Assembly (NCBI GenBank): GCA_014860225.1
Contig: JACZKE010000014.1
Location: 1-64,000, forward strand
Length of the DNA: 64,000 bases
Source of the DNA: Desulfuromonadales bacterium
GTDB lineage: Bacteria; Desulfobacterota; Desulfuromonadia; Desulfuromonadales; BM103
Reading direction: 5' to 3'
Numbering within the stretch: the stretch's first letter is position 1; the number at the start of each line of letters is the position of its first letter. Positions 34,039-43,246 of this stretch are shown piece after piece. The notes beneath the pieces were generated by a model. It worked only from the letters and a program-made list of their open reading frames with translations, searched no databases and was not told where the DNA came from. Position numbers and translations under genes: made by a program.

Positions 34039-34072
34039 AAATCCGGTGTCGCCAATTGGTGACACCGGATTT
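34039..34072 (-). terminator. Terminator of the SurA-like gene
   Basis: AAATCCGGTGTC (34039-34050) pairs perfectly with GACACCGGATTT (34061-34072), and the loop CCAATTGG is itself palindromic. It starts 45 bases after the stop codon, and ATTTATTTGTG follows on the minus strand. Confidence 0.75.
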
Positions 34073-34116
34073 GCGCATCCAGTCTTCAGCCAGTCGCTGC
34101 AATTTCCACATCAGTT

Positions 34117-35928
34117 TTAAAGTTTATTCTCAACAAGAAACACTTTCGTCTCGTAGACTTCTTTCAACTTGGCCACCCACTCATTAAGAGCATCATTGAT
34201 TTTCTCGGCATAAATGATTCTCCCGATATCTTCTCTGACTTCTTCATAAGGCTTTACTTTAGGTGGAAACGTACTGTCAACCACCAGAATGTAATAAAGG
34301 TCCTTTGGATCAGCATAGTAGAATATATCGCCCTGCTTGGCTCCCTGGACTGTTTTCCGCAGATCCTCTGGCAGGGCAGTCTCTGACAGCAAAACGTCAC
34401 CGAAATTAAGGATATCTTTATTCTTTACGTCAGCCAAACCGGTCGAGTTGGCGGAAACCCATTTAAAATCACTTCCGTCCTGGAGTTGCTTTAATGCCTT
34501 TCGGGCGGCTTTATCGTCAGCAAATGGCAGACTCTTCATTTTAAGCATCAATGGCGAAGCATACTCCTCCTCCATATGTCTGAGATAGTATTCCTTGGCG
34601 TCTTGCTCGGGAACTTTAATCCCTGGAACGACCGCTTTAGCCACAAAGGTGTCGAACAACACCTCGGTCTCAAAGTCCTGGACTTTCTCAATAAAATCAA
34701 CAGACTGATCAATCCCCTGTGCTTGGGCTTCCATTTTCCCGGTGATCGCCACCAGTTTATTCCTGATCACAGTCTCTTTTTGCCCGTTCAAAGCAGGACC
34801 ATCGATAACCTTGCTGTTGCCATGGTACAGGGTGCCTTCAACACTTTTGGAAATCTCTGCAACGGTAAGCACAATCGTCTGCTGACCATCGGTCATCGTC
34901 ACCAACGGGCGCATATCAGTATTCAGTCGAGAAAACACTTCTTCCCCAGTGATCTTGGGGTTCTCCGCCGCGATCTTAACAAAATCAAAAGACGCAGCGA
35001 CCTCCTCATCGAAAGTAGCAAATTTTTCCGTTAAAGTATTCAGGTAGTCAAGCTGCGCCTGTTGAGATTTCTGCTGAAGAAGTCGAGAGGCGGCAGCCAA
35101 GCGAACTTCAGGGTCTTCATAGATCCGCTTATCTTCCAGTTGGAAGACTAAATATCCCTTTTGGCTTTGGAATATTTCGCTGACAGAGCCATTTTCCATT
35201 GAAGAGACAGCCAAGGCAACGGCCGGAAAAAGCTCCGTCAATCTTACATAGTCAGTCTCTTCAGTCCTCTGAGCTTTGCCGTTTGCAACCATTTTGTCGG
35301 CAAGCTCCTTAAAAGTCGCACCTGCCTGGGACTCTGCAAGTACGGATTCAGCCTCAGCCTTCTCTGAGAAACTGTAAGTCAACATTTTAGCCTCAATAGC
35401 CATCTGTTGATAGATTTCTTCACTTTCCGCATCTGTCACCTTAATGCCACCAATTTGCTTGGCAAGTAACTGTTTAATCATGGTTTTCAGAGCAAAATTT
35501 TCAATCTGTTGTTGAACAGCCGGGGTTCGATCAAAACCGATATTGAGTGCTTCCTGTTTAACCAGTCTTATGGTAATCAATCTATCCAGCATCTTGGTTA
35601 AACTTTGCGTTTCAGGCGTCTCAGAGCCAGTCATACCAGCGTGCATCTGCGCAAGTTCCGCTGCAAACTTTTTCAGGGTAATCGGTTCACTATTGACTGT
35701 CGCCACAGGCAGCTCAGCATATTTTTCGGAAAACAACGGAACTTCCAGGATCTCATTTGTGTCCTCTTGTCGAACGAGAATTGTCAGAGCACTCATTTTC
35801 CCCGCAATAATCGGTTCACTAGATCCAGTAGCGGGTACACTGCCACCGCCACCAAAACCAAACGCCGGGGAAACGGTAAAACCAGCAAATAAAAGCACAG
35901 AGATAAAGCGATAAAAAATTCTTTTCAT
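34117..35928 (-). CDS. Periplasmic SurA/parvulin-like peptidyl-prolyl isomerase
   Basis: About 603 residues from ATG 35928, preceded by GAGGA; ATG 35940 is an alternative. A signal peptide (to AFG) precedes a SurA-N-like helical part (VNSEPITLKKFAAELAQM, LDRLITIRLVKQEALNIG). Two parvulin-like regions follow, the first near 170-290 (MLTYSFSEKAEAESVLAE, VSEIFQSQKGYLVFQLED) and the second near 455-565 (LKMKSLPFADDKAARKAL, LPEDLRKTVQGAKQGDIF). Such chaperones fold outer-membrane and extracellular proteins. It sits in a cytochrome-export neighbourhood beside the beta-barrel, consistent with a dedicated assembly factor. Confidence 0.8.
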   Translation of the reverse strand: MKRIFYRFISVLLFAGFTVSPAFGFGGGGSVPATGSSEPIIAGKMSALTILVRQEDTNEILEVPLFSEKYAELPVATVNSEPITLKKFAAELAQMHAGMTGSETPETQSLTKMLDRLITIRLVKQEALNIGFDRTPAVQQQIENFALKTMIKQLLAKQIGGIKVTDAESEEIYQQMAIEAKMLTYSFSEKAEAESVLAESQAGATFKELADKMVANGKAQRTEETDYVRLTELFPAVALAVSSMENGSVSEIFQSQKGYLVFQLEDKRIYEDPEVRLAAASRLLQQKSQQAQLDYLNTLTEKFATFDEEVAASFDFVKIAAENPKITGEEVFSRLNTDMRPLVTMTDGQQTIVLTVAEISKSVEGTLYHGNSKVIDGPALNGQKETVIRNKLVAITGKMEAQAQGIDQSVDFIEKVQDFETEVLFDTFVAKAVVPGIKVPEQDAKEYYLRHMEEEYASPLMLKMKSLPFADDKAARKALKQLQDGSDFKWVSANSTGLADVKNKDILNFGDVLLSETALPEDLRKTVQGAKQGDIFYYADPKDLYYILVVDSTFPPKVKPYEEVREDIGRIIYAEKINDALNEWVAKLKEVYETKVFLVENKL

Positions 35929-35948
35929 TACGTTCCTCATTTCTAGTA

Positions 35949-36005
35949 TCGGCTATTATTATGCCGACTGTTTAAATAGGCGGACTCAACGACTCATGTC
36001 GTTGA
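35949..36005. other. Two short hairpins between lipoprotein and SurA-like genes
   Basis: TCGGC-N9-GCCGA (35949-35967) and TCAACGAC-TCAT-GTCGTTGA (35986-36005) lie in the 112-base gap. They might weaken read-through or protect mRNA ends; neither has a T-run. Confidence 0.4.
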
Positions 36006-36040
36006 ACTTACGAATTGAACTCATTATATCAATGACTGCA

Positions 36041-38953
36041 TTATTCTTGCAATAAATTGACCACAGACTGCATCATCCTGCTCATCAACCCATGGGCGGA
36101 AGGAACTCTACCCCAGTCAAAGAAAAAAACCCCGGCATCTCCGACGGCGTAGCTGCGTGAAGCCCAGACAACCTCTCGCCTGGCGCCATCAAAGGCCAGC
36201 ATGGAAAAATCAACCTTACTATTGCCGACATCCCCTTGATAATCAAAAACTCGCCCAGAGACAATAATATCAGCGCCGAGAATGATACTGTCAGCCAGGA
36301 CATCAGAAGCTGCCAGTGAGGGGCCCGATTGCATGATCATGCGATATCTCAGCAGCGACTCACGAATCACGCCAGGCTCAACCACCCTGAGATTGGCGTA
36401 GCGATGAAATTGTTTAACCGCGTGCAGGGTTACAATACGACCGGCATGCTTCCTGGCATTGATATTAAGGAAAGGAATCACTGCAATTTTATATTGCCCA
36501 GCCGGATCAAAATTCGATGCCCGATAAGAAAACTGCGGCTGGTGTCGCCCCTTAACTTGACCGATCATTCCATCGGCGGTTCCGGTTTTGCCATTGACCA
36601 GACGTAGGCCCTGCTGATCAGCTGCATGGTGGTAACTGGGGTAATGACCAGCCAGGTAGCCTCGCAAGGAATCAATCAATTGTATCAAGGCTTTTTGGAG
36701 CAATTCCGGAGTGCTGTCGATCCGTCCCAGATCGAGCAGGCCTGGAGAATCACCCCCGGTCAGCCCGACGCTGTCAATCCAGACTATTTCCGGAGTCTCA
36801 CCAGTCGTGACTAAACGTGAATGGAGAGAAACTCGAGGCTCCCCCCGGTCAAACCAGGTTTCCAGATTGGTGATAAAAACGGCTTCAACCCCGGTTTCCT
36901 CCCGAAGTGCTTTTGCCAAAGTCGAGCTGATCCCCCCTGTGTAGCGCATGCGATGTTTCGCCATAAAGTGTTCAAGTTTATCACTGGAAAGCAGCGACAA
37001 CTCGGACCCAAGCATTCCACGGTACATGTTACTGATTTCACGACCTGACACCTTGACATCGGTCAAATTTTGCATCGGCAGAAAAGCAATGAGGGTATCG
37101 GCCGTAACAGTCGGAGTAATCAGGTACTCGTCAGACCAATGACTCTCGATGACATGGTCATCCGCGTCCCAGGCGCGAACCATCATCCGATATTTGCCTG
37201 CCAAGCGAGGTGACCAGTTTAACTCTGGAGAAGGTCCTGTCTGCTCTATCGACTCAACTCCACCCATGATTGAGCGGAATTCATAGTTGATTGCCCCCAC
37301 TCCACCGGAGATTTCGGCTTTCCAGCGTATAGTTTCCTGTAACGCCTGCTGAGGAGACGGCAGCGAAGGTATCAAAACATTCAATGATAAAAGATCACGG
37401 ACCTCCATCCAATCCGACCAGGAGCTTTTCTTCAGATTTCCCAGGGCATCAGTCACCAAAACACGCACCCGGTAGAAACCAGCGTTTGCCGGTCGCCAGG
37501 TCCAGACGCTGGAAGAACCGGTTTGGGGCGATGCTGTCTCACCCGTTTTGCTTTCATGAATAAAGGAGTAGGTTATCTTTCCGACTCCACCGCTGGACTG
37601 AACTTTCCAACTCACCGATGATTGAACCATGTGTTGATTTGCCGTTATGTCCGGTTGCGGCACCGTAACTTGCAGAGGCGGAACAATGTCATAAGCTTCG
37701 GACCAGTCACTTGTCAGCTGATTGCCAAGGGCATCGGTCACCACCGTCCGGATACGATAGCTCCCCTCTTTCGTCGGAGTCCACGGCCATGTCTTGTCGA
37801 CACCTTGCAAGGTCAGCGGTCCGGTTTCTTCGTTACGAGATATTTCGAAGGCATAGCTTGTTGCACCGACCCCACCGGTGGCATCAACGATCCAGGTGAT
37901 GGGTCCTGTTTGAGCCGCCTGTGGAGAAGGTCTGTCGGCGTAAAGTTTTTCAACCATCAGCGGCGGCACAATCACAAAAGGTCCGGACCATTCCCCCTCG
38001 GTACGATTTCCAAGAGCATCGGTCACCACCGCCCTGATGCGATAGCTCCCCGGGACTTCAGGAGACCAGGACCAGGGCCCCAAACCTTCCGCGGTGATCA
38101 TCGGCAGACGCTTTCCATCTTTTTCAAGCTCAAAGCTCTGACGTAATTCCCCGACTCCACCGCTCGCTGAAACCGTCCAAACAATGGGTACAGACTGCGC
38201 AGCCTGGGGAAAACTTTTGTCGGCGGACAGACTCTCGATCTCCAGCGGCGGCGTAATCACGAAGGGCCCGGACCATTCTCCCGCGGTGCGATTTCCGAGA
38301 GCATCGCTCACAACCGCCCGGATGCGATAGCTCCCCGGAACTTCAGGAGACCAGGACCAGGGCTCCAAACCCTCCGCGACGATCATCGGCAGACGCTTTC
38401 CATCTTTTTCAAGCTCAAAGCTCTGGGTTAATTCTCCGACTCCACCAGTCGCTGTAACCGTCCACACTATGGGTACAGACTGCGCAGCCTGGGGAAAACT
38501 TTTGTCGGCGGACAGACTCTCAATCACCAGCGGCGGGGTGATCTCATATGGCTCAGACCAGGCCCCTTCAACCCGGTTTTCAATGGAATCTTCAATAATG
38601 ACTCTGACTCGATAATTGCCTGCCTTCTCCGGCAGCCATTTCAAGGTCGAGGCCGGACCAGACTGGATAACTTTGAACCAACCATCATCCCTCTTTAACT
38701 CGAACCTGTTAGTTAGCTCTCCGGTGCCGCCTGTTGCTGTAACAGTCCAGATGATCGGGTCGGTCCCAGCCATCTGCGGCGCAGGTTTTCCAACCACCAG
38801 TGAAAAAATCTGGAGTTCTGATTCCTTCCTTTGGGAATCCGTAGATTGCAGACCACCCCCACCGCAGCCATTTAAGAATATTCCAAACAGCAGCAGAACC
38901 AGCAGTAACCGAGAGGAAAAACCGTTAATCAAAAAGTTGATCGAGCAGGTCAT
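36041..38953 (-). CDS. Large lipoprotein with six Ig-like repeats and two GNA1162/CsgG-like domains
   Basis: 970 residues. A lipobox (FLNGC) anchors it. Residues 45-625 hold six repeats of about 95 residues (IVWTVTATGGVGEL, SWSPEVPGSYRIRAVVSDAL, WSGPFVI), an Ig/Y_Y_Y-like fold; repeats two and three are nearly identical. The rest has two domains starting FLPMQNLTDVKVSGREISN and YKIAVIPFLNINARKHAG, both like the small lipoprotein encoded just upstream. The gene overlaps that one by 29 bases. It may form a periplasmic or surface scaffold for the conduit. Function unproven. Confidence 0.7.
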   Translation of the reverse strand: MTCSINFLINGFSSRLLLVLLLFGIFLNGCGGGGLQSTDSQRKESELQIFSLVVGKPAPQMAGTDPIIWTVTATGGTGELTNRFELKRDDGWFKVIQSGPASTLKWLPEKAGNYRVRVIIEDSIENRVEGAWSEPYEITPPLVIESLSADKSFPQAAQSVPIVWTVTATGGVGELTQSFELEKDGKRLPMIVAEGLEPWSWSPEVPGSYRIRAVVSDALGNRTAGEWSGPFVITPPLEIESLSADKSFPQAAQSVPIVWTVSASGGVGELRQSFELEKDGKRLPMITAEGLGPWSWSPEVPGSYRIRAVVTDALGNRTEGEWSGPFVIVPPLMVEKLYADRPSPQAAQTGPITWIVDATGGVGATSYAFEISRNEETGPLTLQGVDKTWPWTPTKEGSYRIRTVVTDALGNQLTSDWSEAYDIVPPLQVTVPQPDITANQHMVQSSVSWKVQSSGGVGKITYSFIHESKTGETASPQTGSSSVWTWRPANAGFYRVRVLVTDALGNLKKSSWSDWMEVRDLLSLNVLIPSLPSPQQALQETIRWKAEISGGVGAINYEFRSIMGGVESIEQTGPSPELNWSPRLAGKYRMMVRAWDADDHVIESHWSDEYLITPTVTADTLIAFLPMQNLTDVKVSGREISNMYRGMLGSELSLLSSDKLEHFMAKHRMRYTGGISSTLAKALREETGVEAVFITNLETWFDRGEPRVSLHSRLVTTGETPEIVWIDSVGLTGGDSPGLLDLGRIDSTPELLQKALIQLIDSLRGYLAGHYPSYHHAADQQGLRLVNGKTGTADGMIGQVKGRHQPQFSYRASNFDPAGQYKIAVIPFLNINARKHAGRIVTLHAVKQFHRYANLRVVEPGVIRESLLRYRMIMQSGPSLAASDVLADSIILGADIIVSGRVFDYQGDVGNSKVDFSMLAFDGARREVVWASRSYAVGDAGVFFFDWGRVPSAHGLMSRMMQSVVNLLQE

Positions 38954-39509
38954 TGATCACCAGTAATGTTACATCGTTCATCGGCTGGCCACCGCTACCT
39001 AGCATGCGGTCAGACAAAGTTATCCCTCCCTTGGTTGCTTCAGCTGACCAGACAATTGTTCCAGTCTGGGTTTCGATCATCTGTAAACTTAAGGCAACCA
39101 GGTTGGCTTCAGCAGAGCCGGAGCGAACCGTACCATACTCCCTGAGCACTCCGGTGATGACGGCATCAACATCAAGCACGCTGTTCAGCTTGTTGATTTC
39201 TTCTATAGACGGAGTCTGCGGTATCCTAATACTCGCCCGGTCTACCCCGCGGGCCACCTCACCCGGCGGCAGAACGTAAATAACTTCGGTCGCTAACAAC
39301 ATGCCCATAAAGGCATCACGCATCCGTTCACTCGCCTGATCATCCGAAGTCAGATTCAGAAACGGCAATACCGCCACCGACCGTACCGCACTGAAGTCCA
39401 TTTGAGAGCTCGTGTAGGCAGGTGTTGTCAGGTTTGATGAACATCCTGCCAACAGTAGAAAAAAGCCGTAAATGATCCAATGCACCAATAGTGATTTTTG
39501 CTGTTTCAT
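38925..39509 (-). CDS. GNA1162/DUF799-like lipoprotein
   Basis: About 194 residues from ATG 39509, chosen for AAGGA seven bases upstream; TTG 39527 is in frame. Lipobox LLAGC. The body (SVAVLPFLNLTSDDQASERM, LPPGEVARGVDRASI, DVDAVITGVLREYGT, GTIVWSAEATKGG) resembles the GNA1162/CsgG-like periplasmic fold, members of which assist outer-membrane assembly or secretion. Part of the operon that starts with the OmcS-like gene at 44431. Confidence 0.75.
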   Translation of the reverse strand: MKQQKSLLVHWIIYGFFLLLAGCSSNLTTPAYTSSQMDFSAVRSVAVLPFLNLTSDDQASERMRDAFMGMLLATEVIYVLPPGEVARGVDRASIRIPQTPSIEEINKLNSVLDVDAVITGVLREYGTVRSGSAEANLVALSLQMIETQTGTIVWSAEATKGGITLSDRMLGSGGQPMNDVTLLVINDLLDQLFD

Positions 39510-39575
39510 CTCAATATCCTTACACAATGTAGCGATGTTTTTCTTGACAATTAAACTGTACTACCATAAATGCTT

Positions 39576-41765
39576 TCAATAAAAAGCACGTAATGTCAAC
39601 AAGGCGGTTTTAAAATCTACCCTCTCAAAGTCATCCTCTCTTTTACCAATCGAGTAGTTGAGAGACAGCTGGGTTTTCTTGTTAGGACGCCAGAAGATCG
39701 TTGGTGTCAACGTGGTTGTATCGGAACTCACAGAGTTATTATCAATCGAATAGGCAATGGAAAAGCGCAGAGTCCCATCACGAAAAGGTGCCCAGCTAAC
39801 AGAATATTTCTGTCTGGTGACCGTGTCATCACTTTGACGTTTTTTTACAAAGAAATCTGCATATAGGCTCAAAGAAGCAAGCGGAACCCAGCTGATAATT
39901 GCCTCACCAGACTCCTCACGTATCTCTGCCTGCCCATCAATATTCGTCCAGCGCTTATCGTAGAACAGACTGAAATTCATCCACCGGTTCGGGGTGACAT
40001 TACTGCCGACCCGAAAAAATAAGCTGTCACTATTTTCACCTTTTGCAGGTTCCTGCATCGTATAGGCGCCATCAAGAGTTAGACTCCAACCCGTATAAAG
40101 ATCCAAATTATTCCGCAGCAGTAGTGAATTGGTGGTACCACTTCCCTCGTCTTCGTCATCTCGGTGGGTAAAACTGTAAGTCAGAACCTGGTTGAAGGTA
40201 GGCAGATAATTTGCCATCAGAGACGATGAAAAAAGATGACCCGTTTCATCACCCTGTCCTCGTTCCGTAACCGTCGCACGCGACAGGCTCAAGTTGCCGA
40301 CAAAAACCTCATTGAATATGTGGTTTAACCTGGCGCCATTACTCAGCAAAGTCCGCTTTTCATCGAACGGATCAGTTTCCTCTTGCCGGTAAATAAAGTC
40401 ATAACCGGACGTGGTTTTAGGACTCATTGCCCAGTTTATGTTGAAAGTGGTGGTCACGTCGGTTGTGGTAAACTCCGAGGTATCGGACGGCAAGGTACGA
40501 AATGGCCTTAACTGGGCAAGACGTATTTCTTTACCGGGCAAATAAAACGTCGGTAATGGGGTCACTGCAATCTTCATGTAGGGCGTTTGTGTAGAATTAA
40601 AAGAGATTTCAAAACGATTTTCAATTTCGTCATAGATGACCGGTCGCATAGGCTGAGGAAACCATGTTAACTGATCATCGCTGATATAAACAGACCATGA
40701 ATATAGACTTTGCAAATCGGCAATTTCGCTGGGTGAGGCCTGTCTGTTTGTAGGATCATTGAGATCATAGGGAAGCAGTTCTACATAAATGGTGTCAACC
40801 TGAACTTCCCCCAAAAAATCGAGTCCAAAGCTAAGCTGCCCCCCCCCGTCCTGGAGTAAGTTAATATTACTGAGCGGCTGATTATACACAAAATCACCGG
40901 GGTTATTCGAGGTTGCTGGTGGGGGGTCATCAGTATTATAAAAAGTGCCCCCAGCAGCTGTTGTCGGAACCAGGCGCTCCCCTTCCCCCCAAAATTTGAC
41001 CTCATCACGTTTGGCTCTGACCCTGCCATTAAAGGTGACCTTCCCATCATAAAAACTGTTTGAGTAGCTAACGAAACCATGATCTCCAGTTAAACGATTC
41101 TCAAACCCGGTGACGTTGTCGTTTATATCACTTCTCGAATGAATATAATTAAATGAGTAGTTCTTATAGTCGTACCTGGTCTCTAGCTGATAAAGATCTG
41201 ACTGTCTATCCAGTTTTAATTCCTGCGACGTCGGTTCGTTGTAAGCAAGGTTACGAATGTAGGTAAAATCGGATTCCGGAAGCTGCACCGGTTTCCAATT
41301 AAAAGTCTGGATATATTCTTCAGTGTACCTCTTTGAGGATTCACTGCTAAAGTTACCCCTCTCAATAGTATTTTTCCCATAACTGCTGACTGAATCTAAA
41401 TTTGATGAATCCAGCAGAAGTTGGACATAAGGGCGTTGCGAGGTATTTTTGGTCGTTTCTTTTTCTCCATCATTTTTAATTTCTGCATTAAGCTGAGTAA
41501 ACCCAAAACCACCGCCAAGGGTCAGATTTGGCATCAGTTCCTTCGTCATATCAAGGCTGTATAACTGTTTGAAATCCTCAGATTTAGTGTTTGTAGTCTC
41601 TCCAGTCGCTTTTGTGGTGACACGCTGGTCGGTCACGTAATACTCCTCATCAGCTACCAACCGAAAGCTGTCGGCGGCCCAAAGCGGCTGTGGGCTGATG
41701 AAAATAGCAACACTCGCCAAGAAGATCAAAGTTGTTGATATGAAAGACAATACCAATAATCGCAC
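39576..41765 (-). CDS. Outer-membrane beta-barrel (porin of the electron conduit)
   Basis: 729 residues from GTG 41765, three bases after the preceding stop. A signal peptide ends at LWAA. The rest is rich in alternating aromatic strands (YQLETRYDYKNYSFNYIHSR, WSLTLDGAYTMQEP, LSLNYSIGKREDD) and ends LLTLRAFY, an aromatic C-terminus recognised by the Bam machinery. A central domain near 285-400 may be a plug or external insert. Barrel proteins next to multiheme cytochromes commonly insulate an electron path through the outer membrane. I infer that role here; the sequence is not PioB/MtrB-like at a glance. Confidence 0.8.
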   Translation of the reverse strand: MRLLVLSFISTTLIFLASVAIFISPQPLWAADSFRLVADEEYYVTDQRVTTKATGETTNTKSEDFKQLYSLDMTKELMPNLTLGGGFGFTQLNAEIKNDGEKETTKNTSQRPYVQLLLDSSNLDSVSSYGKNTIERGNFSSESSKRYTEEYIQTFNWKPVQLPESDFTYIRNLAYNEPTSQELKLDRQSDLYQLETRYDYKNYSFNYIHSRSDINDNVTGFENRLTGDHGFVSYSNSFYDGKVTFNGRVRAKRDEVKFWGEGERLVPTTAAGGTFYNTDDPPPATSNNPGDFVYNQPLSNINLLQDGGGQLSFGLDFLGEVQVDTIYVELLPYDLNDPTNRQASPSEIADLQSLYSWSVYISDDQLTWFPQPMRPVIYDEIENRFEISFNSTQTPYMKIAVTPLPTFYLPGKEIRLAQLRPFRTLPSDTSEFTTTDVTTTFNINWAMSPKTTSGYDFIYRQEETDPFDEKRTLLSNGARLNHIFNEVFVGNLSLSRATVTERGQGDETGHLFSSSLMANYLPTFNQVLTYSFTHRDDEDEGSGTTNSLLLRNNLDLYTGWSLTLDGAYTMQEPAKGENSDSLFFRVGSNVTPNRWMNFSLFYDKRWTNIDGQAEIREESGEAIISWVPLASLSLYADFFVKKRQSDDTVTRQKYSVSWAPFRDGTLRFSIAYSIDNNSVSSDTTTLTPTIFWRPNKKTQLSLNYSIGKREDDFERVDFKTALLTLRAFY

Positions 41766-41768
41766 TGA

Positions 41769-43196
41769 TCATCTCTCGCCCATAACGACAACAGCATGAC
41801 TGACAGCACCCAATTCCAGACTTCCGATCTGTCGTTTGCTGATCAGGTCAAATTTCAACAAACGGTTTTGTTGAGGCATGACTGCAAACAAGGCGTTTTC
41901 ATCCTTGTCAATGGTCATAGACTGAATCAGGCCTGCTGGCATTGAGAAGGTATCAATCGCCATGAGAACTCTCGGATCAACAATCGCAATTTCGCCGCTC
42001 TGTTTTCCGACATAAAGTACCCCGCTGGTTTTGTCTCTCAACAGCGACTGGCCTCCTACGCCGACAGTTATTTTACTTAGAACTGACAATGAGCCGGCAT
42101 CCATGACCAAGAGGTCAGCGGAGTAATCGGTCGCCAGATAAAGGGTCCTGCCATCGGCGCTGATGGCTCCCTTGATCGGCGCATAGTCCAGAGCTATTGA
42201 TCTCTGAATACGGTATGAATTCAAATCAAGCACGGATAGCAGGCCGGCAGCGGCATGAATGGCATAGCCCCGATTTCCATCAGGACTTATAAGAATATCG
42301 TTCGCATCTGCCGGCAGTTTAATTCGTCCTTGCTCAAACAAGTTAGTGGTGTCAATAATGCTGACCGTATGACTTCCCCGGTTTAGAACCAGCAACCGGT
42401 TGCCACTGTCAGACAGAACCAGTTCCGTCGGCTCATCACCAAAGCGCAAGCGAATTTGGCCAAGGATATCATTGGTATTTATTTCCACAACAGAGATCTT
42501 ATGTTCTTTTGCAAGGGCCACATAGAGCCAGCCTCGCCGTTGGTCAAGCGCCAGTCCAGTTGGCTCTCTACCGATCTGAATAGCATCGACCACATGAGCT
42601 GTTCTTTTATTGAAAATCGTGAGACTTTCAGACCCGCTGTTACTGACAAAACCTTTTAAGCTGGTTAATATTTGCTCATGTTCCCAGAGCGAAAATTTCG
42701 GAGTAAAAAATGCCCCGTCAGTCACCAACCGATCTGCGGACAGACTGAGCATCAGGACTTCAGCTCGTCCTTCATAGATCGAGAAGGAATAATCAACTCG
42801 GACTGGACTCTCTGGTGACAACAAATCCATCTTCCCCTCTTCCCCATTCAGAGTCACCGACTCAATCTGTATCCTGAGGCCCAGATAGCGTCCCGGCGGC
42901 AGTGTGACAGAAACCAGTTTTTTCTGTTCACCATCAAGGTTGTTTCCCAGGAATTCCGTCTGCCGCAAGATCAAAGGGATTTCGGTACCATCAACCCGCA
43001 GGGCAACCAGTTCACCGATGGTGAAATTCAGTCTATGAGTCTCCTGTGGCAAAGGCTGCAGATAAAGACTGAACGCTCCGGTTTCCTGGGGGGGCGGAGC
43101 CAATGTCAAAGGCGCGGCACAGGAATAAATCAACAGGCAAACGAGCAGACAGAGAACGGGGCGAAGCGCATACTTCAGCACTCGGCAACTCCGCAT
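41769..43196 (-). CDS. YVTN/beta-propeller lipoprotein
   Basis: About 475 residues from ATG 43196; ATG 43235 is in frame but would put 13 extra residues before the signal. A lipobox-like LIYSC follows the hydrophobic stretch. A beta-rich N-terminal part (LPPGRYLGLRIQIESVTL) resembles DUF4382-like domains. From about residue 195 seven propeller blades appear (LDQRRGWLYVALAKEHKISV, LSDSGNRLLVLNRGSHTVSI, ISPDGNRGYAIHAA). Encoded directly between the OmcS-like cytochrome and the beta-barrel, so it probably sits at the outer membrane in the same complex. Confidence 0.8.
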   Translation of the reverse strand: MRSCRVLKYALRPVLCLLVCLLIYSCAAPLTLAPPPQETGAFSLYLQPLPQETHRLNFTIGELVALRVDGTEIPLILRQTEFLGNNLDGEQKKLVSVTLPPGRYLGLRIQIESVTLNGEEGKMDLLSPESPVRVDYSFSIYEGRAEVLMLSLSADRLVTDGAFFTPKFSLWEHEQILTSLKGFVSNSGSESLTIFNKRTAHVVDAIQIGREPTGLALDQRRGWLYVALAKEHKISVVEINTNDILGQIRLRFGDEPTELVLSDSGNRLLVLNRGSHTVSIIDTTNLFEQGRIKLPADANDILISPDGNRGYAIHAAAGLLSVLDLNSYRIQRSIALDYAPIKGAISADGRTLYLATDYSADLLVMDAGSLSVLSKITVGVGGQSLLRDKTSGVLYVGKQSGEIAIVDPRVLMAIDTFSMPAGLIQSMTIDKDENALFAVMPQQNRLLKFDLISKRQIGSLELGAVSHAVVVMGER

Positions 43197-43246
43197 ATGC
43201 AAGCCTTCATCTCTACTGTCAGTTAATCCATCCATCAGACATTACC

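Noticed and set aside
33926-34120. 64-residue plus-strand frame in the spacer upstream of the 26-heme gene
   Set aside because: It covers the SurA-like gene's terminator and reads through its palindrome; no family look.
35949-35967. GG-N10-GC pattern (TCGGCATAATAATAGCC) as a sigma-54 promoter of the SurA-like gene
   Set aside because: It matches only the GG and GC dinucleotides and is part of a hairpin; too weak to call.
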